From: Ectocarpus siliculosus
Lineage: Eukaryota > Sar > Phaeophyceae > Ectocarpales > Ectocarpaceae
Assembly: GCA_000310025.1 (NCBI GenBank)
Contig: FN649737.1
Location: 3,059,087 to 3,123,086, forward strand
DNA: 64,000 nt
Reading direction: 5' to 3'
The number at the start of each line of letters is the position of its first letter. Position 1 is the stretch's first letter. This document shows positions 11,662-22,300 of the stretch, one piece after another. Below the pieces are notes generated by a model that was not told the DNA's origin, ran no database searches, and worked only from the letters and a program-made list of their open reading frames with translations. The position numbers were made by a program, and so were the translations under genes.

Positions 11662-14600
11662 TGATCGTGATACTGCTGGCGTGCGTGATAGTTTTTCTTT
11701 GGGCTTACCGTTGTTTTGTTTTGTTGTGTGTGTGTGTGCTTCTTCTTTTTTTCACCGGTGGAAGGAAAACGGCGGAGCCCGTTTTTTGTTGCGCTTCTGT
11801 TGTCTTTGCCGTGGACGATTTGCTCTTGCAGGTGGGGTAATTTGAGTTTTAAGTATGTATGGGACTACGCTTTGCATCAAGTACCGTGGAGGATTGACTC
11901 TTCGCGTTACTTCTCTTCTTGCCCCGTGACAAGGGAAGCACGCACCACGTGTGTGTATCTCAGCCATGCAGATGAAACGTGTGTGTGTACGTGTTCGTCC
12001 CGTCTGCACACCTGTAGGCCTGTCGGTGTACTTTTACTTTTTTCTGGCGTATTAGCCGGAGTCGCACATCATCATTGTTGTTGTCTTCACATTTAATAAC
12101 CGTTCCCCAGTCTCTGCTCAGCCATGGACAACAACAACAGAAAATGCAACCGTCAAATGGCCCAAGTAGTGCACCATCTGTAGGGTAACAACATCGAAGC
12201 CGCCCTTCCGGGTTTCGTTTCAGAGGACAAGGGGGGTCTGACCACCAACAACAAACGGGGTCCGGCAGCGGCGAGATTCGAGAGCCCCGCTGCCCGAAGA
12301 CAGGTACGCAAGACGGTTTCACCGACGAAAACAGGCACAGCAAAAGCATTTTGCCGGAATCCGAAGATGTCAAACTGACCGGACGGGGGTCTGGCCTGAG
12401 TTCGACGAGCCTCCTGTAGCGCCCCTGGCTGCGGCCAGTTGTCTAAATGTGCAAAAAATCGGGTTGTTAGGTAAGGTTACGACCCCCCCCCCCCCCCCCC
12501 CCCTATATTTAACATGGAGAAAGCTAAATATCCTCCCGAAGGGGGTCGAAAAACTATCTGCTCAAGGGGGATTCTTGATGGACACGGGAGGGAAAAAACA
12601 ACCCCATCGCCTCTCGCTGCCATGGGAGCGGGTGGTTTCCACGCTCTTTGCGGTAAGACTACCATTCACTTCGTTTTTCGTGTTGTTTTTTGCCAGGCTG
12701 CAGCAAAGGGTGTGATCCTGCTTCGAGGGATTTTTTTCTGTCCCGGGAATTTGCCCAGTTTTCTCTAGAGCTGTGTGCGCGCGCAAAGAAAAAGGGAAAA
12801 AAGTAATTCGGCCTCGGAGAAAAGTTCTTAAAACCAAGCCTATCTATGCTGTGCCAGTGCAGAGTAGGCCATGGTCAATCGTCGCCACCGAACAACCATT
12901 AGACTAGGCGGTAGATTTGAACTGATTTGGTTCTGGCTTATTATGCATATGATGACGGCATACCTCCACTACAGTAGATACCTTTGTCTGCTGTTGCGAG
13001 TACCGTGTAGGCCATGATAACGGTCGGTATGGTTCAGCATGGAAACGGCGCAACGTAAAAAAAAGCGACTGATGAAAGGGTTATGATGCCCTCGTGCGGC
13101 TTGGCGTCCACAAATGAGGCGTGTTTCTCTTCAGCGCCCGCATATTGTCACCCATTTTGTAGTTTTCGTCAGCAGCAGCAGCAGCAGCCGTCAACGTCCA
13201 TCGCTGTTGACAAGATCAAGCGCCCAGATTTTCTGTCGCGACACGGACCACTGGCCATGCGAGCGACTTCACCTCCGGAGCCAAGAGAGGACAGCAAAGC
13301 ACGCGCGAGGCACATACATCATGTGGTAGCAGAGGCTGTTAACCGTTGCGCTGCTACTAGTACTATAATACTATTTCTGCCCTGTCGCTCTCGTCGTTTC
13401 TCAATGGTATGTAACTGCTCCGCAGCCGGCCTTGAAACCGACAACGGGTAACACATGCACACACACACGCACAGAAAAGTGAAGAGAAGTACCGGCGGTT
13501 TCTCCAACAACAATTTCATCCCACGCGCGGAGCAATTCCGGGTCCGAGCCTTGAACATCCCAGAAAAGCGCCGCTCGTGCCGGCAAGCACAAAAAAAAAA
13601 GTTGTGATCGGCCGGCGATCAATCGCCCCCCATTATTTAACGGTTGAATCATTAACACTTGTAAATTGTAGAATCAGAACAGTAACAGGAGCAGAGAGCA
13701 CCAGCAAAGATAACCGTTCTCTAGCGAACGGAAGTCGGCGCCCGAAGCCGCCAGCGACATTATTCCTTTGTTTCCCCCTCCCGCCCGCACCAAGAAACGA
13801 GCACACCATCTGTGGGGAAAAAGCTCTCGCGCAGCGCAGCCTGAACGACCGCTACTGCTGTACCGAACCGCGACAGCATTCGGCCATCATCGCTGCCTCC
13901 AGGGTACCTTACACGGCAAATTCTAGGCATGCCCACAGAGAAGGGGCAATGACATGGGATTGGGTTGGCTTGTCTATAGTGCCACAGGAAAAAACAGAAG
14001 TCCTACAACAGGTTCATGCATGCCTACAGCCCGGAAACCCCGCACAGGAAATTGGTCCGCGGGAAAAGACGCACTCCAAGACTTTTCCAACGTGCTTTTA
14101 GAAGGACCCGGGGGACCAGTCAAAGACGATGCTACAAAAGTGGCCGCTGTAAACTGCAGCACCTCCGCCAAGGCGAGCTCCTATCCTAGCCACGGCCAGC
14201 AATTAAATAATCCCGCCTTCCCTCGCACTCTCCACCCCGCCTTCTCTCGGTGCTTCATTCGGGCGTCGGAAAGAAAGCCCGTCACAAGGAAGAAGCACCA
14301 ATTTTTTCTAAAGGCTCAACAACATAAGCATGAAGGTAGACATACGTTGAAACCCCCCCCCCNNNNNNNNNNNNNNNNNNNNNNNNNNNNNNNNNNNNNN
14401 NNNNNNNNNNNNNNNNNNNNNNNNNNNNNNNNNNNNNNNNNNNNNNNNNNNNNNNNNNNNNNACACACACACTATTTGGCAAAATATCGAGCGCGAATAT
14501 TTAATTAAAAAGACAACACAACGCGTGGAGTCTCAGTGCTGTCGATCCTCCTCACTTCTGATTTCTGACGCACCCCACTCCTCAGCAAACGCCATCCTGC

Positions 14601-14790
14601 TACTGCTGCTGCTCCTCCGCCCCCCCCCCCCGCCGAAAGCCTCAACACGATGAAGAAAAATTACAAATATCTCCTTACTGTTGTGATCGAAACAAAACAA
14701 TAACACCAAACTACACAGTTTAAACGTCCTGTCTGCCACCTCCCTCCAAAAAAGACACAACAACAGACGGCGGGGCAAGAGCGGAGGGCC
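11662..14790. other. Intergenic region with a 100-base gap
   Basis: This lies between the stop codon of the tRNA-binding gene and the end of the convergent SANT gene. It holds a GT-rich 3' flank, a C homopolymer at 12483-12503, a CAA-tailed retroposon end at 12056-12125, and an N gap at 14363-14462 bounded by a C run and a CA repeat. Open frames at 13083-13451 and 13577-14101 show no domain, so I do not call a gene. Confidence 0.5.
12056..12125 (-). mobile_element. 3' end of a CAA-tailed retroposon family, minus orientation
   Basis: Read on the minus strand this gives GAGACTGGGGAACGGTTATT, then AAATGTGAAGACAACAACAA. It is the 3' terminus shared with copies near 22772 (+), 34085 (+), 46225 (+) and 60965 (-). 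Only the last ~60 bp are recognisable. Confidence 0.6.
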
Positions 14791-17700
14791 CTAAACTCGT
14801 GCTATGACGACGATGACGACGACCCCGCCGCCCCCGCCGCGCCCCTGCTGCCCCCCGCCCCCTGGGCGGCCTTGCGGAATACTTCCGCTGGCCCCTCCCC
14901 GACCCTGTCGCTGTTGGCTGCCCCCGCCCTTTTGCGTCTGGCCAGCTCCCCCCTTCTGTGGTTGGCCGCCACCCCCCTTCTGAGGCTGGCCACCCCCGCC
15001 CCTTTGATGCTGGCCACCCCCCCCCTTGTGAGGTTGGCCACCCGCCCCTCTTTGCGGCTGGCCACCGACCCCTTTCTGCGGTTGTCCCCCCCCCTTCTGC
15101 GGCTGCCCACCCCCTCCCCTGCCCCCCCCGCCCTTGTGAAGCTGCTGCCCCCCCCGCCCCTGCGGCTGACTGTTTGCACCCCCTCGGCCCTGGGGCTGGC
15201 TACCCTTCTTGCCTGCCCCTCGGTGCTGCTGGTGCGGTCCCCCGGCCGCCCCAGTGCCGCTCCCAGAGGCACCGCAAACGGAGGATCGGCCGGCGTCTAG
15301 CCGTTTCGGTTCGCCCGCCCTGCTGACGAGGACACCGCCGCTGCTGCTGCGCCCCACCGCCACTACTCTCTCCTCCTCCACCTCCTCCTCCTCCTCCTCG
15401 CTGCTATCTTCTTCTTGTGCCTGGAGGATGGCTTGCTCAGCCCGGAACATGGACTTCCACTGCTTGTAGTGGTTGGTTTTCTTCCACATGTAGTAGAACT
15501 CTACCACATCCGCCACCGTCTTCCCCTCTATCTCCTCCGCCACCTTGTGGAACACCTGTCGGGCGGACGGACGTTACCACAGAGAGCAAAACACACGCGA
15601 GGAGTTGAGGACCAAAAAAACAAAAGCGGTGCAATTGAGGGCACGCGGGAGCGGCGGAATCAAGGCCAAGCCAAGGAAGGCAAGCGCGCAGTGCTTTGGG
15701 GCGCTGGGGTGGCTTCGGCACACAGAACGGTTTTTGCTTAATGGAGGTTCTCTTGTCCGGAGCGATGCGAAGCCGTTATCTTTAATCGGCCGCATACCGT
15801 ACGTGACATGAGATACCACACCCCCTGCACCGACTTTCAAAACCAGCACCAAGAACCGCGATCTATGACGACATATCCGTTTACACGAGGCGAACACCCC
15901 CCCCCCCACACACATATCCGTGTTTTCCTACTTGTGCATGTGGACAACAACCAAGGTTCAAAACGCGGGATTGGTGTTTTTGCGAACACGCCACTATCGC
16001 ATCGATTGGTGCAATTTCTTGTCGTGGAGAGAGAACCAGTTGCAAAGTTGGTCGAGTAGGGAAAGAGACGCCTACCCGTTGTTAGAGAAGACAGACTCGG
16101 CCTAATTTGGGTGATACGAGATATCACACCGCCCGGCCCGTCACTTAAATTTCCATTGCCCCACGGCGAAGAGGATGCCAAAATCAAACCACATGTTTTG
16201 AAAGGCTCTCGATGAGACGGTTCCAACGCAGCCATTGTTGGCACCGCCACGCTGTCTGCTGTTGACAACTCGATATTTGAATATCGGTCCGAGGGGTGTG
16301 ATATCTTGCATCATGTTACGGATGGTAGACACACATGGAGCCAAACACGTTTGCGCAAATACGTCACGAGGCGACAAGACGCGCGCACACCATGCATGGC
16401 TACAACAGTACCCGACAGCAGTCGGTGAAATCCTTTCAGCAGAGCTCGAGCAAGACCGCATAGCATGCCGACAACAGATGCGCCGATTGCTCTCGCCGCG
16501 CCGCCCCACGAAAACTATCTGTTGCCAACCATCGCAAGAACCAAGACTCTGTACACGGCGAGGAGAGACCATGAAACCACCGACGATAAAAACACAAACA
16601 ACGATAGGGTTGTCGACCTCCTCTTGCAAAACGCCATCCACTAAACCCACCTTCCCGTGAACGCTGATCGCCCCCTCGAACAGCGCAACGTCGTACGGGC
16701 TCCACCTCTCGATCACTGTCGGCCGCCGCATCCCCGCCTTGATCATGCCCAGTGTCGTCGGCCGCTCCATCGGGAACCGCCCCTCCACCGAGTTGTACCC
16801 GAAAGGCCCGGTTCTCACGTGCCCATACATGATCTTCCCGCATACGTTGGTGTAGTCCTCCACCATGCGGTGCGTCCGCCACCGCATCTCCTTCGGCTTG
16901 TTGCTCGGCCCCTTCGACGCGTGGTAGTCCTCCAAGAGCGAGGCCCCTTTTCGCCGCCCCCGCCCTCTGCCTCTGCCCCTGCCTCTTCCCCTCCCGGAAA
17001 CCCCTCCACGCCCGCCGCCGCCGCGCCCTCCTACCGAGCCGCTGCCGTTACCGCTACTCCCGCTCGCCCCAGAACTGCTGCTGCCGCCGCCGCCCCCGCT
17101 GTTGTCTTTAGCGCTTTGTCGGCTGCGCTTCTTCGCCGGCGGCATGCCTGATGTTCCTGCTCCTCCCCCGCCGCCGTTTCCTCTGCTGCTGCTGCCGCTG
17201 CTGCTTCTGACGCCGCCACCGAGCGCTATAGAGGAGGAAGCGGAGACGGCGGGCGTCGTTGTCGCGGCCGCGGACACGAGAAGAGAGCGGCCATTGAGAG
17301 ATGCTGCTGATTTCGGGGAGGATGGTCCTCCCGGCGCCGCGTGTTCGGGGCCGCCGCTGTCCGTGCGGCGGCGAGAGCGGGGCGGCGGCGCCTCGACGGC
17401 GTGATCGGAGTCCCCGCTCGTTGGAGTTGCCACGCGGGAACGGCGACGTCGCTTGGTGGCCTTACCATCGGTGCTGCTGTCTTCTTCGATCGTGAGCGCG
17501 GCCTCGCCGTCCGCCGATCTTGGCGAGGACGACGCGGAAGAGGAGGAGCTCGTGGTGGGAGACGCGCGCCCCCTCTGCTGCTGCTGAACAGCTATAGGCA
17601 CCGGCGGCGTTGTGCCCGTGTTGGCGTTGGCGGTTGTCTTCGTGTTGGCGTTGGTCGGTGTCGAGCTGCGGCTGGTCGAGCGTACCGCAGCAGCACTGGA

Positions 17701-18648
17701 AGGAGCCGCGGCGCCAGTGCTTGGTGGACTCTTGGCGCCCTTGGAGCCATCCGCCGGCACCGGCTTGGATGCAAGCACACGCGGCAAGCGTTTCTTGGTC
17801 CCGTCCGACCCGAATACCTCGAGCCCGTCGCTAACAACTCCATTGCGACCCGAAAAAGGCAAAACCCCCGCGCGGCTCTTGCCTTCTCCGGCAGCAGCAG
17901 CAGCAGCGGTAACAGGAGCAGAGCCGCGGGCAAGGGGTGGTGGCGCCTTTGCTCTGGTCTTGCCGTTAGTGGCGGGCACAGACGCAGCCGGGACGACCCT
18001 TGCTGCTAGAGGGCTCTTGGGTTTTCCGGGCGGCTTGGCGGCGTTTTCTTGCTGCGGCGAGATCATCATCTTGTTGCTGGTCGAGCTGGTTTTCGTGCTG
18101 CTGCTGCTGCTGCTGCTGCTGCCATCCCTCTTGGAGTCGGTTGTACCCCCGACAACTCGCGGGCTTTTCTTGTCGCCCGCGGGTGCCGGAGGTTTGGCCG
18201 CGCCAACGCGGGACGGCTCCGCCGCCGCTAATCCGTTCGCTAACCCCCTCGGCTTCCTGCCCGTGCCCGCCCCCCCTCCGTTGTTACCGCTTGTTGTTGC
18301 TCCTCCTCCCAATTCCGCCCTTCCTTTTCCCGATTCCGTAGTCTTGCCTCGCCCCGAGCTTACGCCGTCAACATCCATATAGTCCCCTGGCGGCGTCGGC
18401 GAGCGGTCTACTGCTGCTGATGATGGCGTTACTAGTGCTTTGCGGTCGCCAGACGTCGGCGTTGCCGCCCGAGGGGAAGTTGTTGTTGTCGTTGTCTTTT
18501 TGGCTGATGATGATGGTGATGTTGTTGGGTAAGGAGAGCGTCGCGCCAAGTCCTGCTGCTGAACCTTGGACGACTCGGCGGCTGGCGCCGCCACCTCCTT
18601 GATATCGGCCACCTTCATGTCCGTGGGATCGTCTCCGTTGGAATCCAT
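14791..18648 (-). CDS. SANT/Myb-domain nuclear protein, MIER/CoREST-like SANT
   Basis: Two exons, 18648-16651 and 15555-14791, join in phase 0 and give 920 residues from the ATG at 18648. The frame is open upstream but has no earlier ATG, so an extra 5' exon is possible. The intron splits one SANT domain: RWSPYDVALFEGAISVHGK before it, VFHKVAEEIEGKTVADVVEF then YYMWKKTNHYKQWK after it. This spacing, with FYYxWKKT, is typical of SANT domains in histone deacetylase corepressors such as MIER and CoREST; no convincing ELM2 domain precedes it. Residues ~1-560 are low-complexity Ser/Thr/Pro/Gly with basic patches and an RGRGRGRGRGRGRR run. The C-terminus after an acidic stretch carries about ten GGQPQKGG-type repeats. 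Chromatin function is inferred from the SANT domain only. Confidence 0.82.
16112..16313. mobile_element. Small TIR element, GATATCACACC family
   Basis: The left end reads TGATACGAGATATCACACC (16112-16130). The reverse complement of the right end (16295-16313) is the same with two mismatches. About 200 bp lie between, too little to code for a transposase. It sits in the intron of the SANT gene. A related copy is at 24690-24895, and a lone end-like sequence is at 15804-15824. Confidence 0.65.
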
Positions 18649-19386
18649 CGCCGTCGTCCGCCGCCCGCCGTGCGCAGCAGAGCCAGCGGTGCTCACGAAC
18701 CGCTGTAGGGCTGTTGGTGCCGCCTCGCTCTCCTGCGGCTCCTCTCCTCTCTCAAAAATCTCGTGTGCAAAATTCACGCGCTTACAAGCAGTATCAAAGA
18801 CGGCGCCGATACGACCTTGTTGATCTGGGTACGAACGCTCAGCGGAGGCCCCAAGCGGTGGGAGCACCCACGTATGATGATGTGGCTTCCGCTACCAGAT
18901 CCTCTTCAGGTATATGCTTGGGTGTGCTCCACTCGCGAGTGGCAGAGTGCACGTGGTGTGGGCGGCCGGCTCATGGCACGGGGCGCCGCAGATGAAACTT
19001 CCTTATCGGGGGTATGTACCCTGGTTCTGCGACATATATTCTCTTTTGGGACGTGTAGGTGCGAATTTTGATCATGATGAGCAAAGCCAATCGTGGCGCC
19101 CTTCAACGCACGTACTGTTGTTGACGCATGCTTTCAGCCTCCGCGAGATGCTCAGCAAAGTTACAAACTTACCATCCTGTGATTTCGAATGCAAGATCCA
19201 CGTAACCAAATCAAGATTTCAAAACGCCAATAAATGGGCAAGGCGGGGTGCCCCATTCTAGTCCGCGATTCCCCTTCCGGTAGGCTGATGACCAGCTGTG
19301 GTTGATCGATCCATACATCACTCCGTTTCAGGTCTCTCTTTACTCCCTCTCGTGCGCTCTCCGCCACGCACGCTGCTGCAGCAAGG

Positions 19387-22300
19387 ATGGAGGGCAGTGC
19401 CGTAGACGCTTCGGCGATCGTCGGGCAAGCAGAGGGCCCCTTCGCCGTATCGTACACGCGAAGAGATCTCATCATCTATGCCCTTGGGATAGGAGCGGAG
19501 GCAAGGAGATTTGTCGACGAGAACGATGTCGCGTTCAGCGCGTTTCCCACCTACCCTTTGGTCTTGCCTTACAAGGGGACCTCCTCGGACGTTGTTCCTT
19601 TTCCTGGTGAGGTGAATTGCGTGGGTGTTGTCGTGTACGCAGCAATTGCGAGTAGCATGTGTAGCGGGTGAAAAATGCAAAACAACGCGGAGAGATGCTG
19701 AAAAAACGTTTTGAAAACATTCTGGGTCTTTTTTCCAAAATGAGCACGTACATGGCCGCTGCGCGTCTTCTGCCGCGTCATTGATGCCCTCACTCCTAGC
19801 GAAGCACACTCGAGCACAAGGGCATCCATCACGCGTAGTGCCGTAAGAATCGGAGCGTTGGCGACGTTCGGTGGCCCCACAGCAGGTGTATGTAGTGCGA
19901 CAAAAATAACATGAAGAACGACGATTACAAGTTTTTTACTATTCCTTAAAAGTTTCAAGTAGTTTTTTTCAAGTACTGCTGTACTGGTGGTGGTACCATT
20001 TCGGACCGGGATTCGGAGAGATCGCGACGAAACGTGTGCCTCCGAGTGACTCCGGCAATTATTTGAGCTGCCACAGACAGAGGCGACTTTGTGCCGTGCT
20101 TGTGTAACACACTTGGCAGTGGCGCTGACAGGGGTCCACTACTCATGTATTGACGCAATCGAGGCGGACTTTGTTTTTTCATTTTTTCGTCGGTAACAGG
20201 CGAGGCGCATGACGGTCGCCCCGGTGGTCTAGTTGGTATCTTCGAAACCCTCTAGAGGCCAGATCATGGGTTCGAATCCCGTCGTAAGCGAGCTTTTCTT
20301 GCAAAGTGAGTTTTTCTCTCGCTTCCGCTCCTGGCTTAGTAGATAGCGCTAGTTCGTGTGTACACAGAGGCAAGAGAGTGCTGAACTCTTCTCGCACTAC
20401 AAATCGAAGGCAAAGTACCGCAGGAGGGGAGGATAGAGAGGGGCTCTTCTGTGTGACCATGGGTTGGAGTAAACGGCACTAGTGCAGTGAGCGTTGATTT
20501 GAAGCGAAGACAAAAAAAATAAAAAAAATTGACAGTTGCCATTATTCGTTGTCAGCTTTTCACCACAGCACAGAGACGAAACCTGTACTGGCGGCGGTAG
20601 GGAACGCACTAGCTGGACATTACATTGGAACTCCAGCAAGCTGCACCGTACGGAACACTTGCCGCAAACAAACTCGAATGTAGTGACGGTTTGCCCTTGA
20701 AACAAGCTAATAGCGAGAGCTGTCTCCCGCTCATCGTATGCTTTGCTTGACACAAAGAAGAAGGCTTCTATCCCGACTGACTGGCGACGAGCTACCGGTC
20801 ACGCTCGCAACCGGCCTGTTTATCCTCGCCCTGCTTTTCTCCGCCCCATCCTGATGAATTCGACATTGAGCAAGGGGTCCCACAAGGTTGCACGCTGTCC
20901 CCAACATTGTTCCAGGTGTTCATCAACGATCTGTTGGAAGTCGTAGAGGCAGTCCGGAAGGGAGTAAAAGTAGGGGACACGGAAACGTTGGTGTCAGGAA
21001 TGCTGTTTGCGGATGATTTTGTTGGTATGTCGGACACCCCTGAGGGACTGCAACTGCAAATTGACGCGGCGAAGAAGTTTACTGATAAGTGGAGATTGTC
21101 TGCCAACGTTACGAAGAGTGCCGTCATGGTATGCAACGAGGGCAGGGAGGAACCAGTAGAACATAGATGGAAGTGGGGGATCGAGGAGATTGCAGTAGTG
21201 GACCAGTACACATACCTCGGAGTAGAGATCGCAAAAGATTGCTCGTGGAATGCACACATGTCCAAGGTAGCGGAAAAGGGCAAAGCACGAGCAGGGAAGC
21301 TGCACCCAATACTCGCAAACCGGCACCTTGATACACGCATCAAATTGGCGGTTTTGAAGAGCGTAATCGTACCGCCGCTAGAGTACGCCGGAGAAGTATG
21401 GGAAGGAAATAAGAAGGTAGTGAAAGAACTCGAGGCGGCGCAGATGAAAGCAGCGAAAATCATCCTAGGATGCTCCAAGCGCACAAGTAATGCAGCAGTC
21501 AGGGCAGAATTGGGGATCCAATCCCTACGGTCGGGAAGAGACGTAAGGAAGCTGACATGGCAGTATCGCATGTGCCGGATGGGAGAGGAGAGATTGCCGA
21601 GAATAGTATGGGAGGCGAAGTGGGCAAACAAAAAGAGGGGTAGACAACCCACGGAATGGGTCAAGGTTGTAGAGGACGTATGGAAGGGATTGGACATCGA
21701 CGAAGATGAAACGCTTGAAACGGAGGGTCTACAGGGGTTCAAGAAGAAGATATCTGTTGCTTGTGCCGACAGAGAAGAACAGAATCTAAGGAAAGAATCC
21801 AAGGATAAGGAGGGTCTAGAAGTGTACGGAATGTTGAAAGAAGGAATAGGGTTCAAGGATTACCTACATGGACCAATGGATGCAGGGACAAAGCTTAAGA
21901 TCAAATTCAGGACCGGGGACATAGGCCTTCGCGAACGTCGACGAAGACATAGGACGGTAGACGACGAAGACGACAAGTTCAAATGCGATTGCGGTTTCGA
22001 ATGCGAAGACAGTGTTCATGTAGTCGCGGAATGTCCGTGGTACGAAGAGGAGAGGGAAGTGTACATGACTGAGCTGGGAAAAATACAAGGGACGTACAGG
22101 GAGATGTTTGAGGCATGGAATAGAGAGGAGAGGACGGTAGCGGTACTGGGGAGTAGAAAGTGGTTTGAAAAGGCGGGAAGGGACATCGGTAGGATAGACA
22201 AACTAGGGAAGACATTTTTGAGCCACCCTTGGCAAAGTAGGAAGGAACGATTGGCCATCGGTGATCGGTCCTGTGGGAACAATGCTCCGTCCTCTCGAGG

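Noticed and set aside
13577-14101. 174-codon open frame on the plus strand
   Set aside because: No domain, no repeat-independent conservation signal and no supporting splice context; its frame and composition look random.
14872-15300. Proline/leucine-rich open frame on the plus strand
   Set aside because: It is the complement of the GGQPQKGG repeats in the SANT gene.
20214-20290. Functional tRNA gene
   Set aside because: The T arm and boxes are present, but the acceptor stem cannot form.
20792-21856. 354-codon open frame on the minus strand
   Set aside because: It lies antisense to the LINE reverse-transcriptase frame and shows no motif of its own.
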